64,000 nucleotides of DNA, from contig JACRLZ010000002.1 in assembly GCA_016235125.1 (NCBI GenBank), positions 310,001-374,000 on the forward strand. The letters are read 5' to 3'. Numbering within the stretch: the stretch's first letter is position 1; every line of letters begins with the position of its first letter. The DNA is from Sphingobacteriales bacterium (GTDB taxonomy: Bacteria > Bacteroidota > Bacteroidia > Chitinophagales > Chitinophagaceae). Below, piece by piece: positions 16,829 through 25,046 of this stretch. The translations under genes and the position numbers were made by a program. The notes below the pieces were generated by a model. That model had not been told where the DNA came from and did not search any database. It saw only the letters and a program-made list of their open reading frames with translations.

Positions 16829-17743
16829 ATGGAGAATGAGAAATTGCATCCCAATCGCAGCCTGCCTTCCCGGCAGGCAGGTTCTCTTAAAGTACTGAAG
16901 TTATTGCTCAAAATTGCAATAACAGTTCTCTGCTTCTGGTATATTTCCACTAAAATTGATTTTAGCAAAGCTTACGAAGCCATTAAAAAAACAAATGGTT
17001 GGTGGCTTATCTTTTCTGTAGCAACCCTGACATTCTCCAAACTTGCGTCTTCATTCAGGCTGAATATTTATCTCAAAAGCATTAATATCTATCTCTCACA
17101 AAAACAAAACTGGAGGCTCTACTGGCTGGGTATGTTTTACAATCTTTTTTTACCCGGCGCTATCAGTGGCGATGCTTATAAAGTGATATTGCTCACAAAA
17201 AAGTACAACACATCATATAAAAAAACCACAACTGCCATATTGCTCGACAGGTTCAGCGGTCTGTTGGCCCTTGGGCTCATACTTGCTGTTTATGCTGTAA
17301 TGGTACTTGACAATATTCTGTATGTTGTTATATTAATTGCAGGGTCATTGCTGGCAGTGGCAGCGCTTTATTTTGTTATCCGTTATTATTTCAAAGATTT
17401 TTTACAGGCTTTCTGGTCAACATTTTTATGGGGCCTTGTCGTTCAGTTTTTACAGGTTGTTTCTGTGTATGGCATACTTGCCGGCCTGCATATCCCACTT
17501 CAGCAAAGCGAATGGATATTTATTTTTCTGCTCTCAGCAGTAATTACCGTTTTGCCCATTTCGCTGGGTGGTGGATTGGGTACAAGGGAGTTTGTATTTC
17601 TGGAAGGCGCCCGGTATTTCAGCCTCGGTATTCATGTAGCCCCTGTTATCAGCATTCTCATTTATCTTTCTCATGCCGTGATAGCGCTGGGAGGAACTTA
17701 TTTTATGTATCATGATCCGTTGAAGGAGGAACAGCTTATTTAA
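16829..17743 (+). CDS. Lysylphosphatidylglycerol synthase transmembrane-domain family protein (flippase-like)
   Basis: 304 residues, about seven to eight membrane helices. 'GAISGDAYKVILL' and 'LDRFSGLLAL' match the conserved GD-x-x-R/K and DR-x-x-G signatures of the UPF0104/AglD2/MprF N-terminal family, and 'PISLGGGLGTREFVFL' is the usual late motif. Such proteins are thought to move lipids across the inner membrane. The start is one base after the desulfurase stop, so the genes are probably coupled. Residues 11-17 ('LPSRQAG') come from a palindromic repeat inserted in frame. A strong terminator follows. Confidence 0.82.
   Translation: MENEKLHPNRSLPSRQAGSLKVLKLLLKIAITVLCFWYISTKIDFSKAYEAIKKTNGWWLIFSVATLTFSKLASSFRLNIYLKSINIYLSQKQNWRLYWLGMFYNLFLPGAISGDAYKVILLTKKYNTSYKKTTTAILLDRFSGLLALGLILAVYAVMVLDNILYVVILIAGSLLAVAALYFVIRYYFKDFLQAFWSTFLWGLVVQFLQVVSVYGILAGLHIPLQQSEWIFIFLLSAVITVLPISLGGGLGTREFVFLEGARYFSLGIHVAPVISILIYLSHAVIALGGTYFMYHDPLKEEQLI
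16861..16881. repeat. Palindromic CCTGCC...GGCAGG repeat inside the flippase-like gene
   Basis: CCTGCC, nine bases, GGCAGG. The same family occurs at 22837-22890, 28858-28878 and, as a fragment, 56577-56592. In this frame it encodes 'LPSRQAG'. Confidence 0.65.
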
Positions 17744-17764
17744 GAGAAATGGTATTCGCAAAAA

Positions 17765-17792
17765 AAGGGGCCTGAAAAATTTTCAGCCCCTT
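17765..17792. terminator. Strong hairpin terminator between convergent units
   Basis: AAGGGGC-c-TGAAAA pairs with TTTTCA-GCCCCTT, a 13-bp stem with one bulged base. It follows the flippase-like gene and lies just past the end of the convergent pseudogene. Confidence 0.75.
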
Positions 17793-17815
17793 AAGTATTA
17801 TAAACTAAATGTTCC

Positions 17816-18272
17816 TTAATGCCGCACTGATAAGCGAATGCCTGTCCATATTTTTCCATCAAATACCTGCACATAATAAATATCGGTTGGTAATGATGAA
17901 ACATCAATAGTTTCTTTCTTGTTTATTCCTGATAATCTTATTTGCTTTATAAGATTTCCCATCTTGTCAGTGATCTTTATTTCTTTTATTACTCTTCCCG
18001 TTCCGATAATATCAACTGACGTATCACCATTGGCAGGATTTGGTGTAAGCTGGGCACTTAAAGGTGAATGTGCTGCCTACGGGCAGTGTTGGTAGTTGTG
18101 TAACATTGCAACTGCCAATGCCTACCATACTCTGATAGATTTTTGGGATAGTGGCCGTAAAGGTGTATTCAATATCCGGGCAATACTCATCAGTTTGTGC
18201 TGGGGATATGATTTGAGAATTTGTAACTTTTAATAGTAAGAGGCTAATTATCATAAAATATAAACGACGCAT
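17816..18272 (-). pseudogene. Collapsed secreted protein gene with T9SS type A sorting domain
   Basis: The 5' part (18272 down to about 18055) encodes a signal peptide ('MRRLYFMIISLLLLKVTNSQ') and the start of an Ig-like domain ('CPDIEYTFTATIP', 'LPVGSTFTFK'). The 3' part, in another frame and ending with the TAA at 17816, encodes a complete T9SS type A C-terminal domain: 'AQLTPNPANGDTSVDI', 'TDKMGNLIKQI', 'LPTDIYYVQVFDGK'. The frames are joined within a few codons of 18058, and read straight through the first frame stops at 18024. The middle of the protein is therefore missing and the sorting signal is out of frame. An internal deletion is the simplest reading; an assembly collapse of a repetitive gene is the alternative. 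Confidence 0.8.
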
Positions 18273-18284
18273 ATTTTTTGTTTT

Positions 18285-18875
18285 TTAGTCTTTTTCTAAA
18301 TGAAATTGAAATCCGATTGCAATCTGAAGTCCCTTTTTATTGCTGTTAAACTCGCCAGGGGTGCCTTCTATAGATGTAATTTTTTTTGTATACCCAAATA
18401 AAATTTCTATACCAACTGTTGTGTTAAAAAATATTTCAGGACCTGCCATTAACGAAAATGTATTGTACTTTCCTTTTTCATGCAATGCCCCTAAATATTT
18501 ATTAATTCCCAATTGATAACTCATATCAGCAAGTAGATTAAATGGCCGTTCTGGCTCTAAGAAATAATAACGGACAAACGGGCCGCCAGCTAGTTGGTAT
18601 GAATTAGTGCTTCCACCATTTATTACTTCTCCTTTGACTGAAGAAAATGTTGGTCTTAATCCAAGTGTTAATTTGTCAGCTATAAAATAACCAATGGATC
18701 CATATATGCCTATATTGGTATATTTTGCTGTGAAATTGGTCGAAGGAGAATTATAATTCTCGTTATACGAATAAAAACTACCAGCGCCTCCAACAAGCCA
18801 ATTATTTTTTGACAACTGAGCTTGGGCAGAAATAAACGATAATGTAACCGAGAAAGCAAGAAAAATAGGCTTCAT
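18285..18875 (-). CDS. Outer-membrane beta-barrel protein
   Basis: 196 residues from ATG at 18875 (signal peptide 'MKPIFLAFSVTLSFISAQAQ'); an ATG 29 codons upstream would put a polar extension before the signal peptide and is rejected. The mature part has the strand pattern of OmpA-like eight-stranded barrels (PF13505/PF13568): 'YGSIGYFIADKLTLGLRPTF', 'GPFVRYYFLEP', 'TFSLMAGPEIFFN' and a final strand 'GLQIAIGFQFHLE'. Function is unknown. It lies 12 bp upstream of the T9SS pseudogene in the same direction, so the two probably once formed an operon. Confidence 0.8.
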   Translation of the reverse strand: MKPIFLAFSVTLSFISAQAQLSKNNWLVGGAGSFYSYNENYNSPSTNFTAKYTNIGIYGSIGYFIADKLTLGLRPTFSSVKGEVINGGSTNSYQLAGGPFVRYYFLEPERPFNLLADMSYQLGINKYLGALHEKGKYNTFSLMAGPEIFFNTTVGIEILFGYTKKITSIEGTPGEFNSNKKGLQIAIGFQFHLEKD

Positions 18876-19162
18876 AATGTTTTGATTTTTGTGTTTGCAA
18901 AATAATAAGAAACTTATAGGTGGGCTATTGTCTTGCAGTAAAATGCCATTAAATATTTTCATAATCTGTTCTTTAATTTCGACCTAATTATAAATAAGCT
19001 TCGGCCAACAGGTCGATTTATTTAAAAAATAAGTTCATCCTGTTCAAAGCATTTTCAAAACCGTTTTACCGATAATCGTATCGATTTTTCCGATAAAAAA
19101 AACCGGAAAGTGGTATTGTTCGGGTCAATAATATTTCTGAGTTTCATACAAAGGATTTTTTC

Positions 19163-19390
19163 ATGGTGCCCTCCAGAAAAGATATTTGCGAAAGGATGAA
19201 AAGCCTTAGGGGAAGGAATGGCTACATTCAGGATGAAGTGGCTGAACGGCTCAACATGAGCCAGAATGCTTATTCCGAACTGGAATCAGGAAAAAGAAAA
19301 TTAGATATCGAAAGATTATTTCAAATTGCAGAGATATATAGTATATCGGTGAACTCATTGCTTCATGGGTTACCCCCCCCCCCCCGCTGA
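19163..19390 (+). CDS. XRE-type helix-turn-helix regulator
   Basis: 75 residues, almost wholly one HTH_3/Cro-CI domain: 'RMKSLRGRNGYIQDEVAERL' leads into helices 2 and 3 ('QDEVAERLNMSQNAYSELES'), followed by 'RLFQIAEIYSISVNSLL'. Divergent from the outer-membrane protein gene; the 287 bp between them contains several ATCG-rich inverted words (around 19070-19100) that could be operators. The last codons run through a 13-base C tract (19373-19385), so the C-terminus 'LPPPPR' depends on tract length; with 14 C the frame would stay open for about 45 more codons. Confidence 0.8.
   Translation: MVPSRKDICERMKSLRGRNGYIQDEVAERLNMSQNAYSELESGKRKLDIERLFQIAEIYSISVNSLLHGLPPPPR
19373..19385 (+). repeat. Homopolymer tract of 13 C inside the HTH gene
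   Basis: Thirteen consecutive C five bases before the stop codon. Such tracts slip readily in replication and in sequencing. Confidence 0.9.
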
Positions 19391-19425
19391 GAAGTAGTTC
19401 AGAAAAAAAGTATCAGATAAAAAGT

Positions 19426-19647
19426 TTACAAATAATACCAGGGATTTCTTTTAGCCGCCCAGATATACTTCCTGATATTTCTCCAGAAAGCGAGTATCAT
19501 ATAAATAATGATAGGAGAACCCATGGTGAGGATTGAAGTGTACATAAAATACTGGCGGATCCTGCTGGTGGAAATGCCCAACCGCCGCCCGATCGCAGTG
19601 CATACACCAAAGGCATTCCATTCAATGAAGTTTTTAAAACGGTTCAT
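19426..19647 (-). CDS. PspC-domain small membrane protein
   Basis: 73 residues. 'FGVCTAIGRRLGISTSRIRQYFMYTSILT' carries the PspC signature (GV-x-x-x-I/L...R-x-x-x), followed by a hydrophobic helix 'SPIIIYMILAFW' and a short basic tail. PspC proteins are inner-membrane proteins linked to envelope stress, but single-domain forms in Bacteroidota have no proven role. Convergent with the HTH gene, whose possible slipped-frame extension would overlap this gene's 3' end. Confidence 0.8.
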   Translation of the reverse strand: MNRFKNFIEWNAFGVCTAIGRRLGISTSRIRQYFMYTSILTMGSPIIIYMILAFWRNIRKYIWAAKRNPWYYL

Positions 19648-19748
19648 GGTACTGTGTGCTACGAAGCTCCTGAGAGCAGTAGTATTGCTAAATTAGAAAA
19701 TTTCTCATAATTCATCCAATGACCTTTTATTCACACTGGCGATTTCCG

Positions 19749-19756
19749 TACTTTTG
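19749..19756 (+). promoter_or_regulatory. Putative -7 promoter box upstream of aconitase
   Basis: TACTTTTG fits TAnnTTTG. It is 131 bases before the aconitase ATG, so the transcript would carry a leader holding the inverted repeat at 19771-19863. Confidence 0.4.
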
Positions 19757-19770
19757 CCGCACTTAACAAT

Positions 19771-19863
19771 GTGCAATTAGCTAATTTGCTAAAAGGGCTT
19801 CTGATTTGGGCCTGCCCCCTTTCAATTAGTTCATCTGTTTTATAATTAGCACATTAGCATATT
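19771..19863. repeat. Imperfect inverted repeat of AATTAGC words in the aconitase leader
   Basis: The left arm (19771-19792, with the words AATTAGC and AATTTGC) and right arm (19846-19863, TTAGCACATTAGCATATT) pair at 15 of 18 positions. The 53 bases between contain no open frame. The design is that of the arms around the three four-helix-bundle genes. The right arm ends 24 bases before the aconitase ATG. Confidence 0.55.
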
Positions 19864-19887
19864 ATCTCATTATCAAATTATCTCTAC

Positions 19888-22155
19888 ATGGTATTTGATC
19901 TCAGTCTTATCAAAAAAGTTTACAGTGAAATGCCGGCAAAGATTGATGCAGCCAGAAAATTGCTGGGCAGGCCACTGACAATGACCGAAAAAATATTGTA
20001 CTCACACCTGCATGGATCGCTTCCTGTCTCTGCTTATACAAGAGGTAAGGATTATGTGGATTTTGCCCCCGACAGAGTGGCCATGCAGGATGCCACTGCG
20101 CAAATGGCATTGTTGCAATTCATGACCTGCGGACGCAGCAAAGTAGCTGTTCCTTCCACTGTTCATTGCGATCACCTGATACAGGCAAAGATTGGCGCTA
20201 AAAAAGATTTACAACTCGCCCTGGAAACAAACCGTGAGGTGTACGATTTTCTTGCTTCCATTTCTGATAAATACGGGATCGGTTTCTGGAAACCCGGGGC
20301 CGGAATTATTCACCAGGTTGTACTCGAGAATTATGCATTTCCCGGTGGCATGATGATAGGTACGGATAGCCATACTCCGAATGCAGGGGGATTAGGCATG
20401 GTGGCTATCGGTGTGGGTGGTGCCGATGCAGTGGATGTAATGGCTGGTTTGCCATGGGAATTAAAAATGCCGAAAGTGATTGGAGTAAAACTTACCGGCA
20501 AAATGAGTGGTTGGACTTCGGCAAAGGATGTAATTCTTTGGGTGGCTGGACAATTAACTGTAAAAGGTGGAACAGGTGCAATTGTTGAATACTTCGGCGA
20601 AGGTGCAGATAGCATGAGTGCAACAGGAAAGGGAACTGTTTGTAATATGGGAGCAGAAATTGGCGCCACTTGTTCATTGTTTACCTATGATGATAAAATG
20701 AGTGCTTACCTGAAAGCTACGGGCCGTGAAGAAGTGGCTGCATTGGCAGATGGCATCAGGGATCATCTTCGTCCGGATGCGGCAGTATATGCTGATCCTG
20801 AAAAATATTATGACCAGTTGCTGGAGCTTGACTTAAGTGCACTTGAACCTTATATCAACGGACCTTTCACACCTGATCTTGCTACGCCGGTTTCGAAAAT
20901 GAAAGAGGCGGTAGAGAAAAACGGATGGCCTGCAAAATTAGAAGTAGCACTGATTGGTTCCTGCACTAATTCATCTTATGAAGATATCAGCCGCAGCGCC
21001 TCAATAGTAAAAGATGCTATAAGTAAAGGCATCAAAACAAAATCTGAGTTCACCATCACACCCGGCAGCGAGCAGGTTCGCTATACAATCGAAAGAGATG
21101 GATTCATTAAAGAGTTTGAAGATGCCGGTGGCATTGTACTGGCAAATGCCTGTGGCCCCTGCATTGGCCAATGGGCAAGGCATATTGATGATCCCAACAG
21201 GAAGAATACCATCATCACATCATTCAACAGGAATTTTGCGAAAAGAAATGATGGATTGGCAAGCACTCATGCATTTGTTGCATCGCCGGAAATCGTTACG
21301 GCATTGGCAATGGCAGGCACAATTGCTTTTAATCCTTTAAAAGATAAATTGACGAATGAAAAAGGTGAAGAAGTGATGCTGAATGAACCAACCGGTTTTG
21401 AACTCCCTCCTAAAGGCTTTGCTGTGGATGATGCAGGCTACCAGGCGCCTGCAAAAGATGGAAGCGGCATACAGGTAAAAGTAGCTTCCGATTCAAAGCG
21501 TTTGCAATTGCTTGAACCATTTGCTGCCTGGGAGGGAACCGATCTGAAAGGATTAAAATTGTTGATTAAAGCAAAAGGCAAATGCACTACCGACCATATC
21601 AGTATGGCCGGGCCATGGCTCAAGTTCCGTGGTCATCTGGATAATATAAGCAACAATATGCTGATTGGCGCTGTTAATTTCTTTAATGAGAAAACTGATT
21701 CAGTTAAAAATCAGTTGACTGGTGAATATGGCGCTGTGCCCGCAACACAAAGGGCTTATAAAACTGCCGGTATCGGTAGTATTGTTATTGGGGATGAAAA
21801 CTATGGAGAAGGTTCGAGTCGTGAGCATGCAGCTATGGAGCCAAGACATCTCGGAGTGAGAGCAATCATCGTAAGAAGTTTTGCCCGCATTCATGAAACC
21901 AATCTGAAGAAGCAGGGAATGCTGGCGCTGACTTTTGCAAACAAAGGAGATTATGATAAAGTACAGGAGGACGACAGTATTGATATTGCCGGATTGACCG
22001 CCTTTGCTCCCGGCAAACCTCTTACCGTTGTTTTGAATCATAAAGACGGAAGCAAGGATGAAGTTTTGGTAAATCACACCTACAATGAACAGCAAATTCA
22101 TTGGTTCAAAGAAGGCGGGGCATTGAATCTGATAAGAAAGCAATTTGTGAAATAG
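19888..22155 (+). CDS. acn: Aconitate hydratase, mitochondrial type
   Basis: 755 residues, the length of the mitochondrial/ACO2-like branch common in Bacteroidota, not the longer bacterial AcnA or AcnB. Interconverts citrate and isocitrate in the TCA cycle. The 4Fe-4S ligands are Cys359 in '[10 protein letters not shown]' and Cys422 and Cys425 in 'ACGPCIGQW'. Substrate-site motifs include '[11 protein letters not shown]' and the swivel-domain motif '[17 protein letters not shown]'. It stands alone, preceded by an inverted-repeat leader and followed by a paired hairpin element. Confidence 0.95.
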   Translation: MVFDLSLIKKVYSEMPAKIDAARKLLGRPLTMTEKILYSHLHGSLPVSAYTRGKDYVDFAPDRVAMQDATAQMALLQFMTCGRSKVAVPSTVHCDHLIQAKIGAKKDLQLALETNREVYDFLASISDKYGIGFWKPGAGIIHQVVLENYAFPGGMMIGTDSHTPNAGGLGMVAIGVGGADAVDVMAGLPWELKMPKVIGVKLTGKMSGWTSAKDVILWVAGQLTVKGGTGAIVEYFGEGADSMSATGKGTVCNMGAEIGATCSLFTYDDKMSAYLKATGREEVAALADGIRDHLRPDAAVYADPEKYYDQLLELDLSALEPYINGPFTPDLATPVSKMKEAVEKNGWPAKLEVALIGSCTNSSYEDISRSASIVKDAISKGIKTKSEFTITPGSEQVRYTIERDGFIKEFEDAGGIVLANACGPCIGQWARHIDDPNRKNTIITSFNRNFAKRNDGLASTHAFVASPEIVTALAMAGTIAFNPLKDKLTNEKGEEVMLNEPTGFELPPKGFAVDDAGYQAPAKDGSGIQVKVASDSKRLQLLEPFAAWEGTDLKGLKLLIKAKGKCTTDHISMAGPWLKFRGHLDNISNNMLIGAVNFFNEKTDSVKNQLTGEYGAVPATQRAYKTAGIGSIVIGDENYGEGSSREHAAMEPRHLGVRAIIVRSFARIHETNLKKQGMLALTFANKGDYDKVQEDDSIDIAGLTAFAPGKPLTVVLNHKDGSKDEVLVNHTYNEQQIHWFKEGGALNLIRKQFVK

Positions 22156-22172
22156 AATTTCGAAAGCTTTGC

Positions 22173-22252
22173 CATCCTGAGCTTGTCGAAGGATGACAAA
22201 GCTGATGGTTTGATTGTCAATATTTCGATAAACTCAATATGACAATCAAACC
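22173..22252. repeat. Paired palindromic element (TGAGCTTGTCGAA type), probable two-way terminator
   Basis: Hairpin 1 (22173-22195) has a CATCC/GGATG stem and the loop TGAGCTTGTCGAA. Hairpin 2 (22207-22252) has a long stem GGTTTGATTGTC-AATAT / AATAT-GACAATCAAACC and a loop that is nearly the reverse complement of loop 1. A second copy with different but again matching stems is at 53501-53570. Both lie between convergent genes and are followed by T. Confidence 0.75.
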
Positions 22253-22258
22253 AATTTT

Positions 22259-22720
22259 TCATGGCATTAATGAAGCAGTTGATGAACTCCCCGAAACAAT
22301 CGATGCGAGCAACCTGCCCGCAGGTATTTCACTTGAGGAATAATAAAGTTTCAGAACACTATTGTTTCCTTTTCTTAGGCTGATGATTTCATTCACCCTG
22401 CACTTCATCCCGGTACTGTTGGATGATGCATCGGCAAAATGATATTCTTTCAGTACTTTGTTTTGCCCGTCTTTGATGGTCAGCATCCTGTTTTTTCCAA
22501 CAGTGCCGCAATGATAATATTTGATGCTTAGTTCATCATTTGCCGAACCCTGGTTCAGTTGAATGGTTTGGGCAGTGTTGAGCTGGTTACCAAACCGCTG
22601 AAGTATCAGTTTATTATTCAGAAACACTTCAAATCCTTCGCCGCCCGGTTTGTGGGAGAAGGAAGAAAATGCAAAACATACTGCCAGCATTGATAACGCT
22701 ATTCCAATTGACTTTTTCAT
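22259..22720 (-). CDS. Exported protein of unknown function
   Basis: 153 residues with a clear signal peptide (1-22, 'MKKSIGIALSMLAVCFAFSS'). The mature part looks like a small beta-sandwich: 'FEVFLNNKLILQRFG', 'DELSIKYYHCGTVGKNRMLTI', 'SVLKLYYSSSEIPAGRLLASI'. Two Cys in the mature part may form a disulfide. I recognise no family. Convergent with aconitase through the paired hairpin element. Confidence 0.65.
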   Translation of the reverse strand: MKKSIGIALSMLAVCFAFSSFSHKPGGEGFEVFLNNKLILQRFGNQLNTAQTIQLNQGSANDELSIKYYHCGTVGKNRMLTIKDGQNKVLKEYHFADASSNSTGMKCRVNEIISLRKGNNSVLKLYYSSSEIPAGRLLASIVSGSSSTASLMP

Positions 22721-22836
22721 GGTTTATGCTTTTAAAGTGAATAAAAGTTTTGACAACTTAAAGGAAACAAAGCCACGAGGTTTCTGAAAATTTCTTTGAT
22801 ATGAGGAAGTGTTTGCTTGATAAGTTGGCGGAAAGA

Positions 22837-22890
22837 CCTGCCTGCGTGCCGTCACCAAAGGCTGTGGCTGCCGGATACCGGGCAGGCAGG
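22837..22890. repeat. Compound CCTGCCTGC...GGCAGGCAGG palindrome
   Basis: Outer arms CCTGCCTGC (22837-22845) and GGGCAGGCAGG (ending 22890) enclose about 35 bases with further inner complementarity. Same family as the repeats inside the flippase-like and ubiX genes. Confidence 0.65.
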
Positions 22891-22902
22891 GTTACCAACC
22901 GT

Positions 22903-22995
22903 TCAGTTCCTGTTTCTTTTTTTGGTAAAGAGCCAGATGACCAGTGCAATCACCAGCAGGGCAACAGAGCCGTATATAAGATAACTGAATGGCAT
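22903..22995 (-). CDS. Possible 30-residue single-span membrane microprotein
   Basis: ATG at 22995, stop at 22903. The frame encodes a hydrophobic helix ('YLIYGSVALLVIALVIWLF', residues 5-23) followed by a basic tail 'TKKRNRN', the standard N-out/C-in pattern of a one-helix inner-membrane peptide. It is too short to judge by coding statistics and no promoter is obvious. The clean helix plus positive tail is unlikely in random non-coding DNA, but not impossible. Confidence 0.45.
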   Translation of the reverse strand: MPFSYLIYGSVALLVIALVIWLFTKKRNRN

Positions 22996-23130
22996 AATGA
23001 TTTCTATTTCAGACCGACAGGAAATTTTTCATGCCAAATTACAAAACACAGGCATGAAAAAATTCATCCAAGGTCCTCCTGCAATTTTCAATATTATTTA
23101 CAGGAGAAATTTATTTATTTTCATTCCTGC

Positions 23131-23556
23131 ATGAAAAGGTTAAAACCAGATGTTGATATTGTACTTGACATCCTGAAAGAAGTGGCCGCAGCCTTCCCGG
23201 AAAATACTTTTGCCCAAAGTATTTTATTTCAATACCAGGAGAGGGGAGGACTGAGCAAAAAACAATTGCAGGGGTTATATGGGAAAGCTCAAAACGTAAA
23301 AACCATTCCGCCGCAAAAACTGGCCACCCTTGAAGCTATTATATTGAGAAAGCATAGCAAAGAAAGATCAGCTTTGCCCGAAAACAAACCGCTTTTTTCC
23401 AAAGATGAGGAAACAGGGAAGCAGATCGCTTCCATTCTTGAAAAATACCCTCAGCATAAGAGGGTGCTGTTCCTGAAATCGAAATATGATAATAATGATG
23501 TACTGAACCCCGCAGAAAAAGAGGAGCTGAAAAAATTTATAAAACAGCTGCAGTAG
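23131..23556 (+). CDS. Small cytoplasmic protein of unknown function
   Basis: 141 residues from ATG 23131; the frame stays open upstream to 22801 but that part crosses a palindromic repeat and is not protein-like. Helical and charged ('DVDIVLDILKEVAAAF', 'QKLATLEAIILRKHSKER', 'NPAEKEELKKFIKQLQ'), without signal peptide or membrane segment. I do not recognise it. The next gene in the same direction starts 47 bp on. Confidence 0.65.
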   Translation: MKRLKPDVDIVLDILKEVAAAFPENTFAQSILFQYQERGGLSKKQLQGLYGKAQNVKTIPPQKLATLEAIILRKHSKERSALPENKPLFSKDEETGKQIASILEKYPQHKRVLFLKSKYDNNDVLNPAEKEELKKFIKQLQ

Positions 23557-23603
23557 GCAGGCATTATTTTGATGTAAATTGGACGTCACTAAAATTTTAT
23601 AAT

Positions 23604-23915
23604 ATGTATCTCTGCCAATGGTCACTTGAAATAGTTTTTGGCAAACAAAAACAGGCTTTGGACATTATGAAAGAGTGGGGCGCCGAAAAGTTCCGGTCTT
23701 CCGGGTTTGCAAAGTCAAAGAACAAAATGTATGCAGGGCATATCGGTGAGTCGCCTTCGCTTATCATTGATGAATATGAGTTTGAAAACCTGGATGACTT
23801 TGTAACAGCTCTGTCAGAAATGGGACAACCTCAGTTCAAACAATATTCCGATGCCATTGCCCCGCTGATTGTGCCCGGCACGCAGAAATGGAAAGTATTC
23901 AGGGTAATTAACTGA
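23604..23915 (+). CDS. Small protein, probably ferredoxin-like alpha/beta barrel fold
   Basis: 103 residues. The pattern strand-helix-strand ('CQWSLEIVFGKQKQALDIMKEW', 'AGHIGESPSLIIDEYEFENL', 'KWKVFRVI') is that of dimeric alpha/beta barrel proteins such as NIPSNAP- or DUF6176-like families; this is a fold impression, not a match. It is complete and seems well preserved. A beta-lactamase-fold pseudogene begins 14 bp after it. Confidence 0.65.
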   Translation: MYLCQWSLEIVFGKQKQALDIMKEWGAEKFRSSGFAKSKNKMYAGHIGESPSLIIDEYEFENLDDFVTALSEMGQPQFKQYSDAIAPLIVPGTQKWKVFRVIN

Positions 23916-23929
23916 TGAAATGCTTTGCG

Positions 23930-24951
23930 ATGAAAAAAATTTGCATCATCCTGTTAGTTTTGCCTTTCATTGCCTCAGCGCAAAAAATAGCAACGATGGA
24001 ACTTGATTCATTGTTTAATTCTTATTTCACCTCCAATGAACCCGGAGGGGCTGTATTATTGGTTAAAGACGGAAAAATTATTTACCAGAATGCTTTTGGC
24101 CTGGCAGTAAAACCTTTGTGGCATATGGGATCTTAAAACTGGCTTCTGAAAATAAGTTGTCACTGCGGGATGACATTTATAAATTTTTCCCTGATTTTAG
24201 GAATAAAGAAATTGCCCAGAGGGTAAAACTGTATCACCTGTTAACTCATACATCTGGCATACCCGACAGCAGGCCGGTGAAGGAGCAGCATGATTTTTAT
24301 CTTACAGCCAAAGACGAGGAAAACTTTGCTCCGTTAAAATTTACGGATACCCTGGAGTTTGAGCCTGGAACGAAGTACCATTATTCCAATCCTGCTTTCA
24401 ATGGTCTTGCATTGATCATTGAAAAAATAACCGGGATGAAATGGCAGGAATATATCAGTGAAAATATTTTCAAGCCTTCCGGAATGACTGTTTCCACCAT
24501 TACCGACGGTCCTCACCCTGAATCCGGGGTCTCTCACGGCCATGTGCTGAATGATAAAAGACAATTTGAAGAACTGGATTATGGTGAAGAGCCCACTTTT
24601 GCCGCAGCAGGCAATGGCGGTGTGTGGAGCAGTGTGGAAGAATTGTGGATGTATGAACAGGCTATTCAAAAAAATTTTTTTCTTGACAACGTATGGATCA
24701 AAAAATCAAGGAGCCTTTACCCATTTCCTGAATGGAAAGACAGCATCTCTTCACGATTAGGACTGAGCTGGTTCATCACCAAAGAGATGAACCAGGATAT
24801 GATCGGGCATACAGGCACACAGGGTGGTTTTATGGCTGACTATTGCTGGCTGCCCGATAAAAAAATATTCTATGTTTTACTTTGCAACTCTCCAAAACCT
24901 ATTAAAGAAATCAGGGCCAGGCTATTTGCTCTTCTACAACAACATGATTGA
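23930..24951 (+). pseudogene. Serine hydrolase (beta-lactamase/class C fold) disrupted by internal deletion
   Basis: ATG at 23930 starts a signal peptide ('MKKICIILLVLPFIASAQ') and the first strands ('GGAVLLVKDGKIIYQNAFGLA'-like, ending near 24105). The rest of the protein continues in another frame from 24106 ('SKTFVAYGILKLASENKLSL') to the stop at 24951, with 'LLTHTSGIPD', 'YHYSNPAFN' (the YxN motif) and 'GHTGTQGG' (KTG-like box). Relatives have about 25-30 residues between 'AFG' and 'SKTF', ending in S-x-S-K; here they are absent and the frame changes at the junction. The catalytic Ser of S-x-x-K is lost, so neither half could be active. An assembly gap is possible. Confidence 0.8.
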
Positions 24952-25046
24952 CCTGACACAGAAAATACTCCGGGAAATTAGCTGTAACTTGTAGTCTTCT
25001 GATGTATCAGAAAAGCAACCTTTCGATATTGGTTAACGATTAGGGA

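Larger units (their letters stand above)
22721..23130. other. 410-bp stretch with a palindromic repeat and one possible microprotein
   Basis: No long gene is credible here. It holds the palindromic repeat at 22837-22890 and a 30-codon open frame on the minus strand at 22903-22995. Longer open frames (22758-22949 minus, and the upstream extension of the 23131 gene) cross the repeat and have no protein-like pattern. Confidence 0.6.

Noticed and set aside
22758..22949. 63-codon open frame on the minus strand
   Set aside because: It consists largely of a palindromic repeat and has no protein-like pattern; the small membrane frame at 22903-22995 overlaps it in another frame and is more plausible.
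22801..23130. Upstream extension of the gene at 23131 (110 codons)
   Set aside because: It crosses the palindromic repeat and is rich in residues typical of read-through of non-coding DNA; ATG 23131 begins the protein-like part.
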